Origin: Enterococcus raffinosus
Lineage (GTDB): Bacteria > Bacillota > Bacilli > Lactobacillales > Enterococcaceae
Direction of reading: 5' to 3'
DNA: 64,000 nt
Assembly (NCBI RefSeq): GCF_018917525.1
Contig: NZ_JAHLOS010000003.1
Location: forward strand, 62,001-126,000
The translations under genes and the position numbers were made by a program. The notes beneath the pieces are model-generated. The model was given only the letters and a program-made list of their open reading frames with translations. It was not told the DNA's origin and did no database searches. Every line of letters begins with the position of its first letter. Position 1 is the stretch's first letter. This document shows positions 1 to 7,797 of this stretch, piece after piece.

Positions 1-617
1 CCGTCAAGCTTTACTGGAACCATTTCGTATTTTAACGTGTTGGTATCCAGCAGAATCGCTTGATCGATATCGCCAAAGCCAATGGCAAATTGATCCATAA
101 TCCCTGAATTGACACCGATAAATTCATTTTCGACTTTTTTTCCTGTTTTTACTAGCTCAAGACGATCGGTCTTCAAATCAAATAAATCTTCTAAAACAAC
201 TCCAACTAATAATTCTAAGGAAGCACTGCTGGACAGCCCAGCACCATTTGGAATTGTCCCTTCTACTAATAGCTCGAAGCCATGATCAATTTTATGACCG
301 GCATCCTTCAGTTTTAAGACCATGCCTTTTGCATAGTTGGCCCAGTTGTCTTTTTTATCGTAGTCCAATTGATCGACGTCAAAGGTGATGACACCAATAT
401 CTTCAAAGTTAGTGGAATAAACCAAAACTTTCTTATCTTCGCGAGGAGCCGCTATACCATAGGTTCCATAAGTGATGGAAGCAGGGAAGACGTGACCACC
501 ATTATAATCGGTATGTTCACCGATCAGATTGATCCGTCCGGGTGAAAAGTATTGGGTCGTTTCTTTGGGACCAAAAGTTTCAGCAAATTTTGTGTTTAAT
601 TCGCGTTTAATTTCCAT
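1..617 (-). CDS. galK: Galactokinase (5' part, cut by window edge)
   Basis: Phosphorylates galactose to galactose-1-phosphate in the Leloir pathway. About 205 codons are present from the ATG at 617 and the gene runs off the left edge. The N-terminal galactokinase signature (PGRINLIGEHTDYNGG) is visible near residue 27, and the GHMP-kinase ATP loop (PNGAGLSSSAS) near residue 120. The start lies inside the 3' end of galM (overlap 607-617), so the two are translationally coupled in a galM-galK operon on the minus strand. Identification is secure; the C-terminal half is not in the window. Confidence 0.96.
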   Translation of the reverse strand, partial: MEIKRELNTKFAETFGPKETTQYFSPGRINLIGEHTDYNGGHVFPASITYGTYGIAAPREDKKVLVYSTNFEDIGVITFDVDQLDYDKKDNWANYAKGMVLKLKDAGHKIDHGFELLVEGTIPNGAGLSSSASLELLVGVVLEDLFDLKTDRLELVKTGKKVENEFIGVNSGIMDQFAIGFGDIDQAILLDTNTLKYEMVPVKLD

Positions 618-1650
618 GTGTATTCGCTTCTTTCAAGTTTATTTTATATTCAGTAATCGTTTCAAATGGCGTGTTCGCAGGCAGTTTAATGGAGCCGAAT
701 TCAGAAAATTGTTCTGCTCCTGGTGCAACCTGTGTTTCAAAAGTGATGCCGCCGTGATGAGCGAGTTGTTTTCCTTGCATCATCGGTCCATCTTCACCAA
801 AGTTGGCGGTAAAGATGACAACACTAGAAGAATCTGTTGAGACAGTTAGTTCAACGGTTCCATCAGGGCTAGTCAGTTTTGCTGCGTGTTTGTTCAAATC
901 GCTTTCCTTTAAGAAGAAGGGATGATCCAAGCCGTTACATAGATTTTTTTGCTCAAAGTCACTAGTGAACATGCCCGCTAAAGTCGTTTCTGTTTGGAAA
1001 TCAAAAGGAGTTCCAGTAACAGCCATGATCTCGCCAGTAGGAATGGTATCTGGTCGCAGAACAGCAACAGAGTCACTATTTAGCCAGAGCTTGTGTTCAT
1101 CGATTGCTTGAGTAGGATCGCCTGTCAGGTTGAAATATACATGATTGGTGGGGTTGAACAAGGTGTTCTGATCACTGACCGCCTTTGTTGTCACGCGCCA
1201 AACATTTTCTTGTGTCAAGGTATGTCGAACCTCGACCGATACATTTCCAGGAAAACCATGTTCGCCATCAGGACTAGTCATCGTGAAAATAACGGATGAC
1301 TCCTGATCGCCATTTTCGATCGTATAGTCCCATTTCTTCGTTTCAAATCCTGGTTTACCACCGTGAAGAGAATGACCAGTTTCCGGATCGATTGCTACTT
1401 GATATGCTTTTCCATCAAGTGTGAAGCGGCCATTTTCGATTCGACCAGCCGTTCGACCGATTGATGCGCCGATAAAGGCATCCTTTTCTAGATATTCCTC
1501 AGCTGAATCAAAGTTTAAAATTAGTTCTTTGTCACGTCCAAGGCTGACGATTCGTGCGCCTAAATCAGTTACTGATAAGTGGAAACCGGATTCATTTTCG
1601 ATGCTAATTAAGTGATAACCTTGACCAAAATCTTTTTCTGTAATTTGCAT
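607..1650 (-). CDS. galM: Aldose 1-epimerase
   Basis: Interconverts alpha and beta anomers of galactose before GalK acts. 347 aa, the usual size for the family. The N-terminal LGARIVSL strand, GRTAGRI, the SLHGG segment and NPTNHVYFNL with its conserved His, and a C-terminal FETQ segment are all GalM hallmarks. The ORF is open upstream to 1731, but the ATG at 1650 is preferred: it has a GCGAGG ribosome site about 9 nt upstream and begins with MQITEKDFG, as expected for the fold. The extra 27 residues would overlap the predicted promoter. It is followed by galK with an 11-nt overlap. Confidence 0.94.
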   Translation of the reverse strand: MQITEKDFGQGYHLISIENESGFHLSVTDLGARIVSLGRDKELILNFDSAEEYLEKDAFIGASIGRTAGRIENGRFTLDGKAYQVAIDPETGHSLHGGKPGFETKKWDYTIENGDQESSVIFTMTSPDGEHGFPGNVSVEVRHTLTQENVWRVTTKAVSDQNTLFNPTNHVYFNLTGDPTQAIDEHKLWLNSDSVAVLRPDTIPTGEIMAVTGTPFDFQTETTLAGMFTSDFEQKNLCNGLDHPFFLKESDLNKHAAKLTSPDGTVELTVSTDSSSVVIFTANFGEDGPMMQGKQLAHHGGITFETQVAPGAEQFSEFGSIKLPANTPFETITEYKINLKEANTHGN

Positions 1651-1702
1651 ATAAAAAAACCTCGCTTTTTTTGTGTAATGGAAAATTTCTCGTGTCTTAA
1701 TA

Positions 1703-1731
1703 AGTTTAGCGATTTCTTGATTAAGTGACAA
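1703..1731 (-). promoter_or_regulatory. Sigma-A promoter of galM-galK
   Basis: Read on the minus strand, TTGTCA (1726-1731) and TAAACT (1703-1708) are separated by exactly 17 nt, about 55 nt upstream of the galM ATG. It lies inside the extended galM ORF, which argues for the downstream start. No operator was identified. Confidence 0.55.
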
Positions 1732-1858
1732 GTTCTAAGAAAAGCATCATCATTCCCTGAAATCAATTTATCAAGAAATCGTTTTTTTTTAAACGCCTTT
1801 CTGTGACGACTATTTAACTTTTTGTTGCATTTTTTCTCAAAAATAGATAGAAGGCCTT

Positions 1859-2326
1859 CTACAAATGAGCGGGTCTTCTAAAATAATGGCTAAGATAAAA
1901 AAGAAGTAAGCCAGAAAAACCAATTACAAAGGAAAAGTTGCCAATAGAATCATAAACAAGTAAATCATACCTTTCCAATGGTGTTACTAGAACAATACAA
2001 ATCAAAGAACACATTGCTGCTGCAATGGTTTGGATTAAAAAGTTCTTATCGCCAGAATAGGTGAGAAGCCAAGCGTAACAATTTGTAAGTATTAGCCATA
2101 AGACGAGTAAAATTAATGCATGGGAACTTCTTTCGATCAGGCGACCAGATAAAATAGTCATAAATAAAATGACAAAAACTGCAAGAGCGATCAATGGCAC
2201 AATTACTGTGAGTTTTGTAAGAAACATGCCGATTTTCTTTGTTCTCGCTGAGCTGGTTAAGGTGCTGGATTTTCTTGCCAAATAGAAATAATAAAAACCT
2301 AATAAAATAAAAATACCTGAAATCAA
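1859..2326 (-). CDS. Small integral membrane protein of unknown function
   Basis: 155 aa, not recognised. An N-terminal hydrophobic segment is followed by about four further membrane helices (roughly residues 35-60, 70-88, 95-115 and 128-147), and the C terminus is short and basic (SHYFRRPAHL). It starts with TTG at 2326, supported by a strong AAGGAAGG site 9 nt upstream. It stands alone between galM-galK and the AraC gene, and the context gives no functional clue. A 14-bp perfect palindrome (TAGAAGGCCTTCTA, 1848-1861) covers the stop and could help end transcription. Confidence 0.6.
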   Translation of the reverse strand: MISGIFILLGFYYFYLARKSSTLTSSARTKKIGMFLTKLTVIVPLIALAVFVILFMTILSGRLIERSSHALILLVLWLILTNCYAWLLTYSGDKNFLIQTIAAAMCSLICIVLVTPLERYDLLVYDSIGNFSFVIGFSGLLLFYLSHYFRRPAHL

Positions 2327-2631
2327 ATTGTTAAACCTTCCTTATTCATAAGATAGAAATATCCTTAGTATACAATACTCAATTCATACTGCAACATGCA
2401 ATCAAAGCTCACCATGTGCTTCGATAAATTTTCAGCGTCCAAGTGAGTAAAAAGGGTATCGTGACAATCAAGAATAACAAAAGAATTTTCTAAAGGAATC
2501 ATTCTTTTGTGCTTTTCCTTTAGCAGCAAACCAGAAGTAGCTGGATGTGATTCAATAGTTGTGAATACTATCAAAAAATATACTATTTTCATGTATACTT
2601 TAGAGTGAAGATTAGGATGGAGGTACTGGTG
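2327..2631. other. Intergenic region between divergent genes
   Basis: About 305 bp separating the unknown membrane protein (minus) from the AraC gene (plus). A TATACT hexamer at 2594-2599 is the best -10 candidate for the AraC gene, but no good -35 accompanies it. A 75-codon minus-strand frame here lacks a ribosome site and was not accepted as a gene. Confidence 0.5.
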
Positions 2632-3537
2632 ATGGAACAGGCAATTTTTTTAAAAAAGGAACAGCGTCAGTTGAAAACCGATCTGCATTTTGATTATTGC
2701 GGAATTTCAAAAACGCTGCCCTTTCACGCTTTTGGACCTGCGATTCGGCAAAATTATACACTGCATATCGTAATGGAGGGGAAGGGAACCTATCAAGTGA
2801 AAAATCAACAGTATCATTTAAAAAAAGGTGATTTGTTTTTGATTCGTCCTGGTGACTCAACCTTTTATTTGGCGGATGGGGAAGATCCGTGGATGTATGG
2901 TTGGCTTTCTTTTGGCGGAGCCGCAGCGGACGAGATTATTCACCATTCACAGTTTAAAAAGGATCAATACACGATGGTATCTTCAGATACGCAAAAATAT
3001 ATCAATACTATCCTAGCTTGTTTGCCATTTGTGGAGGAAACACTCACGAATGAGCTGCATTTAAATGAATTGACCTATCGTTTTTTAGCAATTCTCTTAG
3101 AAGATGGTGGCAAGAGTCACTTAGGTAATAAAAAGGTTTATTCACCTTTGGCGGTAGCGACTGTCGAATACATTGAAGCTCATTACGCAGAGCATGTGAC
3201 CGTTGAAGAGATCGCCCGGCGGTTAGCGGTTAATCGCAGTCATCTATCACGAGTCTTTCGTAATCACATGGATATTAGTATCAGAGATTATTTACTGGGG
3301 GTACGAATCAATCGAGCCGCTTTTTTACTTTCTATGACAGATGAGTCCGTCGAGAATATTGCTGAGCAGGTTGGTTTCAATAGTCTTGTGGTTTTTAGCC
3401 GAATGTTTAAAAAATTGACTGGAGAAACAGCAACAGCTTATCGCAAACGAATGAAAAATGAAGATTTTAAAAATGTATCGTTAGATGATTTAAAAAATCA
3501 ATTAAAAAAACAAGCGGTGGTAAATAGAGCAACTTAG
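2632..3537 (+). CDS. AraC-family sugar-type transcriptional regulator
   Basis: 301 aa. The N-terminal cupin-like sensing domain (residues 20-120, with HIVMEGKGTYQV and GDLFLIRPGD, typical of MsmR/RafR-type regulators) is followed by a C-terminal pair of helix-turn-helix motifs (about 185-285: VEEIARRLAVNRSHLSRVF and VENIAEQVGFNSLVVFSRMFKKLTG). The ATG at 2632 has GGAGG at 2619-2623 (8-nt spacing); two earlier in-frame starts lack a site. It probably activates a sugar or nucleoside uptake gene. The target is unknown, and neighbours gal and deoC are both possible. A perfect terminator follows. Confidence 0.9.
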   Translation: MEQAIFLKKEQRQLKTDLHFDYCGISKTLPFHAFGPAIRQNYTLHIVMEGKGTYQVKNQQYHLKKGDLFLIRPGDSTFYLADGEDPWMYGWLSFGGAAADEIIHHSQFKKDQYTMVSSDTQKYINTILACLPFVEETLTNELHLNELTYRFLAILLEDGGKSHLGNKKVYSPLAVATVEYIEAHYAEHVTVEEIARRLAVNRSHLSRVFRNHMDISIRDYLLGVRINRAAFLLSMTDESVENIAEQVGFNSLVVFSRMFKKLTGETATAYRKRMKNEDFKNVSLDDLKNQLKKQAVVNRAT

Positions 3538-3540
3538 CTA

Positions 3541-3554
3541 AGTGAGCGTTTACA
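3541..3554 (-). promoter_or_regulatory. Candidate catabolite-responsive element (cre)
   Basis: On the minus strand this reads TGTAAACGCTCACT, one mismatch from the CcpA consensus TGWAANCGNTNNCA. It lies between the AraC gene and the terminator, about 145 nt upstream of deoC. A role in carbon-catabolite control is inference; chance matches of this quality are common. Confidence 0.35.
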
Positions 3555-3570
3555 AAGCCTTGAGGTTATC

Positions 3571-3600
3571 CTATACTTATTTTATAAGTATAGTTTTTTT
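3571..3600 (+). terminator. Rho-independent terminator after the AraC gene
   Basis: A perfect 10-bp stem (CTATACTTAT / ATAAGTATAG) with a 3-nt loop is followed by seven T. The stem is AT-rich but has the canonical shape. Confidence 0.85.
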
Positions 3601-3699
3601 ACATAAAATGCCTAAGCTGCCTTTTTGGGGAAGATACCTATTTTTTAATTATCCAAAAGTATGGCAGATATGGTGAAAATAAACGGGAGGGATCCAACC

Positions 3700-4401
3700 A
3701 TGAAAAAAGCGAGTGAAATGACCGTTGAGGAACTGGGCGCGTATATTGATCAGTCCGTATTGAAGCCGGATTTTACGGAAGCAGAGATTCGACAATACAT
3801 TCAAGAGGGCATTGATTATCATTGCGCAACGGTTTGTGTAAACCCATCTTCTTTGGATATCGCAGCGGAGATGACAGAAGGAACCGATACCAAGATTTGT
3901 GTCGTTTGTGATTTTCCATTTGGGACGAGTACGACTGCCTCCAAAGTGTTGCAGGCAGAGACGTATTGTCAGCGAGAGGATATTTATGAGTTAGATATTG
4001 TCGCGAATTTTGGTTGGATTCGTAGTGGAAAATATGATGAAGTAACCAAAGAGCTGAAGATCATCGTGGAGACGTGCCATGCTCATGGGACAGCAGTGAA
4101 GGTTATTTTTGAAACGGATACATTAAATGAAGATCAAATTCGTCAAGCATGCGAATGTGCGATTGCGGCGAATGCTGATTTTGTTAAAACAAGTACTGGC
4201 TTTATCACGGGTTATGAGAGTAAAGGAGCAACTAATGAAGTGATCCAGATCATGATGGACCAGTGCAAAGGTCGAATCAAGATCAAAGGAAGCGGTGGTA
4301 TTCGTACGCGGGAGCATTTCTTAGAACTAATTGATATGGGGATTGACCGAATGGGTATCGGCTTCAAATCCACACCAGTCGTTTTAGGAATGGATAATTA
4401 A
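3700..4401 (+). CDS. deoC: Deoxyribose-phosphate aldolase
   Basis: Cleaves 2-deoxyribose-5-phosphate to acetaldehyde and glyceraldehyde-3-phosphate in deoxynucleoside catabolism. 233 aa, a class I aldolase TIM barrel: IDQSVLKPD near the N terminus, VCVNPSSLD, the VCDFPFGTST segment, the Schiff-base lysine in DFVKTSTGF, and the phosphate-binding KGSGGIRT. Start ATG 3700, with GGGAGG at 3685-3690 and 9-nt spacing; an upstream ATG at 3661 has no site. It is followed after 1 nt by the YdeI-like gene, so the two are co-transcribed. Confidence 0.94.
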   Translation: MKKASEMTVEELGAYIDQSVLKPDFTEAEIRQYIQEGIDYHCATVCVNPSSLDIAAEMTEGTDTKICVVCDFPFGTSTTASKVLQAETYCQREDIYELDIVANFGWIRSGKYDEVTKELKIIVETCHAHGTAVKVIFETDTLNEDQIRQACECAIAANADFVKTSTGFITGYESKGATNEVIQIMMDQCKGRIKIKGSGGIRTREHFLELIDMGIDRMGIGFKSTPVVLGMDN

Positions 4402-4402
4402 T

Positions 4403-4966
4403 ATGGAGAATAACCTACTTTTTGAAAAACGAGAAGACTTTCGAACGTGGCTCACGGAAAATGCGACAACCAGCGGCGGTGTATGGCTGGTTTTTGGTAA
4501 GACAAAGCAAGTCAAAAGTCTAAAAGCTGGGGAAGCATTGGAAGAAGCGCTATGTTTTGGCTGGATAGATGGGGTGATGAAAAAGGTTGATGAACACTCT
4601 TATCTGAAATATTTTGCTACACGACGTAAAAATAGTAAATGGTCTGAAAAAAATAAAAAAATTGTGGATAAGCTGGAGCAGCAAGGCTTAATGACAGATT
4701 TAGGGCGAGAAAAAATCGCAGAAGCAAAGCAAAATGGCCAGTGGGCGAATGCGACGAAGCCATCAGCGATTACAGATGAACAAATTGCGGAAGTAGCAGC
4801 GTTGCTGAAGAAAAATGCCGAGGCTTCAAAGAATTTTGAAAATATGCCGCCTTCGGTTAAGAAAACCTATACCCGAGCCTACTTAGATGCTAAAACTAAG
4901 GCTGGAAGAACCAAACGACTAGCCTGGATGATTGATCGATTAGAGAAAAACTTAAGACCAATGTAA
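4403..4966 (+). CDS. YdeI/OmpD-associated family protein
   Basis: 187 aa, a basic cytoplasmic protein of the widespread YdeI/OmpD-associated (bacteriocin-protection-like) family. The recognisable parts are FRTWLTENATTSGGVWLVF, the LEEALCFGWIDGVMKK block, the RRKNSKWSEKNKK motif, and a C-terminal helical segment ending in RTKRLAWMIDRLEKN. Its biochemical role is not established. It begins 1 nt after the deoC stop, so it is probably translationally coupled, and it ends at a bidirectional terminator shared with the converging oxidase gene. Confidence 0.85.
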   Translation: MENNLLFEKREDFRTWLTENATTSGGVWLVFGKTKQVKSLKAGEALEEALCFGWIDGVMKKVDEHSYLKYFATRRKNSKWSEKNKKIVDKLEQQGLMTDLGREKIAEAKQNGQWANATKPSAITDEQIAEVAALLKKNAEASKNFENMPPSVKKTYTRAYLDAKTKAGRTKRLAWMIDRLEKNLRPM

Positions 4967-4967
4967 C

Positions 4968-5005
4968 GAAACGCTGGAATCTTAGTCTGATTCCGGCGTT
5001 TCTTT
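4968..5005. terminator. Bidirectional hairpin between converging genes
   Basis: GAAACGCTGGAATC and GATTCCGGCGTTTC form a 14-bp stem with one G-T pair. The stop of the minus-strand oxidase lies in the loop. The T-run is short on the plus strand. Confidence 0.6.
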
Positions 5006-6091
5006 GCGCTGAATATAAGTTGACAATTCTTTTTGGTAAACTTGCCAGTTCGCTTCACCTGTATTCAAATAGTGAGCCAATAAATAGCCAATATACGGAC
5101 CAGTCGTCAACCCAGAGGAGCCAAGCCCGCTAGCAACCAATAAATGATCATCCAATTGACCAAAAAAGGGGGCATAATCAGACGTATATGCGCGTGTCCC
5201 AACTCGATAATGAAAGGGTGTAGTTAATAATTTCTCGGGTTCCATGAGGAAATCCCGTGCACTATTTGTGAGTTGTTCAAAAGCTTCTGGTGTTTCTGAC
5301 AAATCCCAAGCCGCTTCATTTTCATGTGTTGCGCCCAGTAAAATTTTTCCATTTAAGAAGGGGATCAAATCTGCTTCGCCATCTAACATGGCTACCGGGA
5401 AATTTCCGCTAGAGTTAAAAACCGTTTCAAATACTAAGAGCTGCCCCTTTTGTGGACGTAAATCGACTTGGTAGTTTAAAGGAGCTAATAATCCTTTTAA
5501 ATGAGGGCCGACAGTTAAAATAATTTGATCAAAAGCTGCTTGGTTATCGCCATAGGTGAGGGACTGTATATTTGCTAACTGAACACGTTGAGAAATAAAC
5601 TTAACGCCGCTTTCTTGCGCTAATTTACGCATTCGAATCAAATAGGCCTTTCCATCTAAGCGACCGCCACCGCTAATTTTAAGAGCTGGCAAGGGTTTTA
5701 GTAAGGGTAATTCTTGCTGTGTCTGTTCGCCAGTCAGCTGCTTGATCGTACCGATTTCTGGTGCGCTTTTTTTGCGTTCTTCTGCCAATGCTCGTAGCTC
5801 TGCTATTTGCTTTTCGGGACGTAAAAGCAATGTTCCAGATTGCTGATAGATCGTATGATCTAGCTGGAAATCTTGGATCAATTTTGGAAAGAAAGCCGCA
5901 CCATCTTTGGCTAATCGATACCACTGCTTATTTCGGCGTTTGGACAGCCAAGGAGAGATAATCCCTGCACTGGCTTTTGTTGCTTGTCCAGTAGGATCAT
6001 CAAAAAGCGTTACTTGATATTTTTTTGGATCTAAATAATTTGCCAGTGTCATCCCAATGATGCCGCCGCCAATGATTGCGATTTTTTGCAT
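4982..6091 (-). CDS. FAD-dependent D-amino-acid/glycine-oxidase-like oxidoreductase
   Basis: 369 aa, DAO family. The N-terminal Rossmann fingerprint IAIIGGGIIGMTLA binds the FAD adenosine, followed by ASAGIISPW. A DGKAYLIRMRKLA block and the C-terminal VASGLGSSGLTTGPYIG motif that closes over the flavin are visible. It probably oxidises an amine or amino acid in the cytosol; the substrate cannot be told. The start at 6091 (ATG) is preferred over a TTG three codons upstream, because AAGGA lies 10 nt ahead of it. Monocistronic. Confidence 0.88.
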   Translation of the reverse strand: MQKIAIIGGGIIGMTLANYLDPKKYQVTLFDDPTGQATKASAGIISPWLSKRRNKQWYRLAKDGAAFFPKLIQDFQLDHTIYQQSGTLLLRPEKQIAELRALAEERKKSAPEIGTIKQLTGEQTQQELPLLKPLPALKISGGGRLDGKAYLIRMRKLAQESGVKFISQRVQLANIQSLTYGDNQAAFDQIILTVGPHLKGLLAPLNYQVDLRPQKGQLLVFETVFNSSGNFPVAMLDGEADLIPFLNGKILLGATHENEAAWDLSETPEAFEQLTNSARDFLMEPEKLLTTPFHYRVGTRAYTSDYAPFFGQLDDHLLVASGLGSSGLTTGPYIGYLLAHYLNTGEANWQVYQKELSTYIQRKETPESD

Positions 6092-6261
6092 AAGTTTCAA
6101 TTCCTTTTTATCTTAAAATTTATATAGTCAGTAAGATCATATCACTAGATTGAAAAAAATGCTTTTTAGATCATTGCTGGAAGAATAGTGATAGTTCAAC
6201 GCTTTCATTGATTAATTTTACTGTTTTGAAAATATTTTTCGAAAATTCAAAAATATTTTAC

Positions 6262-6304
6262 TTTACCTGTCGTAGTAATTAGCGTACAATGATTACAACG
6301 ACAG
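6262..6304 (+). promoter_or_regulatory. PadR gene promoter with overlapping operator
   Basis: TTTACC (6262-6267) and TACAAT (6285-6290) have a 17-nt spacer. A 13-bp inverted repeat, CTGTCGTAGTAAT (6267-6279) and ATTACAACGACAG (6292-6304), matches at 12 of 13 positions and brackets the -10 element. This is the classic arrangement for autorepression by the PadR protein encoded immediately downstream. Confidence 0.75.
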
Positions 6305-6330
6305 ATGAAGTAATTTCAGGAGGTGGCAAA

Positions 6331-6657
6331 ATGATTTCTAGCGATGGGATTCGCGGATACAATGATGTCATCATTTTGTCCGTACTTAAGGATGGCGATT
6401 CCTACGGATATGCTGTTTCCCAGAAAATTAGAGATGTAAGCGGAGAAATCTATGTCATCAAGGAGACGACACTGTATTCGGCGTTCAATCGTTTGGAGAA
6501 AAATGGCTATATCCATTCTTATCCTGGAGAAATTACCCATGGTAAAAAACGAACGTATTATCAGATTACAGATAAAGGACTGGCTTTTTTGGAAGAAAAG
6601 CGAGATGAATGGAAGCAAACCAAAAAAGTTGTGAACCGATTTATGAAAGAAGGGTAA
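6331..6657 (+). CDS. PadR-family transcriptional repressor
   Basis: 108 aa, a single winged-helix domain. Typical PadR features are ILSVLKDGDSYGYAVSQKI, ETTLYSAFNRLEKNGYI as recognition helix region, and the wing GKKRTYYQITDKG, followed by a dimerisation helix. The ATG at 6331 is chosen for the AGGAGG at 6318-6323; a frame open from 6289 would start inside the operator. Its stop is 3 nt before the HAAS-domain gene, so regulator and membrane protein are one operon. A second PadR/HAAS pair lies at 60561-61943. Confidence 0.92.
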   Translation: MISSDGIRGYNDVIILSVLKDGDSYGYAVSQKIRDVSGEIYVIKETTLYSAFNRLEKNGYIHSYPGEITHGKKRTYYQITDKGLAFLEEKRDEWKQTKKVVNRFMKEG

Positions 6658-6660
6658 AAA

Positions 6661-7605
6661 ATGGATACGATCAAAAATTATGTAGAGACATTATTTCTTG
6701 AATTTCCAAAAACTAAAGAAGTCTTGCGAGCAAAACAAGAGATTTTAACAATAATGGAAGATCACTATTTAGCGTTAATAGATGAAGGAAAGAGCGAGCA
6801 CGAAGCGATTGGTCAGGTAATCAGTGAGTTTGGCTCCGTTGATGAATTACGTGAAGAATTAGAATTTGCTTCTCGTGAAAAAGAACCGGAAAATGGAATC
6901 AACGAAGACGAGATGTATCAGTATTTGACCGAACGTAAGAAAGATGCAATGGGTTTAAGCTTAGGGATCAGTGGTTGCCTGCTTGCGGTTGGAGCATTGA
7001 TTGGATTGGGCATCCGTGGTTCTGAGATGATGGGATTTTTATTGTTTTTTGTTATGATCGCTATCAGTGTTGGGATTATTATTTATAATGGGATGCAGTT
7101 TTCAAAAAATAATTCAGAATTAAATGATCGTTATATCCCGATTGACACGAATAAAGAGGCTCAAAAGTTGAAAAAGGGGTATCAAAAAAGCTTTCAAGTC
7201 AGCTTAGTATTTGGGATTTGTCTGTGTGTATTAAGTATCTCGCCGATTTTCTTTTTCCAAATGTTTACCTACGCGGAATACGGAATTCCCGTGATGTTCT
7301 TCTTTTTGGCAATTGGGGTGTTTCTAATTATTTACGGCAGTATCAATTACAATAGCTTTGATAAATTTATTAAGGAAAAATACTTTATCGCTGATGAAGA
7401 TGAATTAGGCCCCAATGCGATGCAGGCAAAATATGGTGACTCAGCACGTACGAAGCATTTGCTGGAGAGAGTCTATTGGCCAATTGTTGTGATGATCTAT
7501 TTAGGCTGGTCGTTTTTGAGCGGGGCATGGGGTATGAGCTGGATGATTTTTGTGATGGCTGGCATTTTCTACAGTGTTTTGGAGGCCATTTTTGTAAAAA
7601 AGTAG
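6661..7605 (+). CDS. HAAS-domain multi-pass membrane protein
   Basis: 314 aa. Residues 1-85 form the helical HAAS/permease-prefix type domain (YVETLFLEFPKTKEVLRAKQ and AIGQVISEFGSVDELREEL), the module usually encoded next to PadR repressors. It is followed by about six membrane helices in pairs (about 98-120, 122-142, 178-200, 206-228, 272-292, 294-311). The family is thought to sense envelope or membrane state through PadR; no enzymatic motif is visible. It is translated from an ATG 3 nt after padR and ends at a good terminator. Confidence 0.85.
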   Translation: MDTIKNYVETLFLEFPKTKEVLRAKQEILTIMEDHYLALIDEGKSEHEAIGQVISEFGSVDELREELEFASREKEPENGINEDEMYQYLTERKKDAMGLSLGISGCLLAVGALIGLGIRGSEMMGFLLFFVMIAISVGIIIYNGMQFSKNNSELNDRYIPIDTNKEAQKLKKGYQKSFQVSLVFGICLCVLSISPIFFFQMFTYAEYGIPVMFFFLAIGVFLIIYGSINYNSFDKFIKEKYFIADEDELGPNAMQAKYGDSARTKHLLERVYWPIVVMIYLGWSFLSGAWGMSWMIFVMAGIFYSVLEAIFVKK

Positions 7606-7623
7606 TATAAGATTTATACGTTG

Positions 7624-7668
7624 AAAGACGTTTTAGGCATGATTAAGATGCTTAGAACGTCTTTTTTA
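7624..7668 (+). terminator. Terminator of the PadR/HAAS operon
   Basis: AAGACGTTTTAGGCAT pairs with ATGCTTAGAACGTCTT (two wobble pairs) and is followed by a run of T. Confidence 0.85.
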
Positions 7669-7728
7669 TCTGTTTTATCAGTCAAAATCCTTTGGAAAAT
7701 TTCTTATTAAATCTTCATAGGTTAACGA

Positions 7729-7776
7729 TTGACAAAAATTCAGAATAAATTTAAACTTAAAGCGAACGTATGTTTG
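7729..7776 (+). promoter_or_regulatory. SOS promoter with LexA box
   Basis: A consensus TTGACA (7729-7734), 17-nt spacer and TAAACT (7752-7757) are followed at 7763-7776 by CGAACGTATGTTTG. This fits the Gram-positive LexA/DinR consensus CGAACRNRYGTTYG. The box sits just downstream of -10, where LexA would block RNA polymerase. Confidence 0.88.
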
Positions 7777-7797
7777 TTTTTTAAGGAGGTGGTTTTG

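Noticed and set aside
2365-2592. 75-codon minus-strand ORF between two genes
   Set aside because: No ribosome binding site at either possible start, and it covers the region where the AraC gene promoter is expected.
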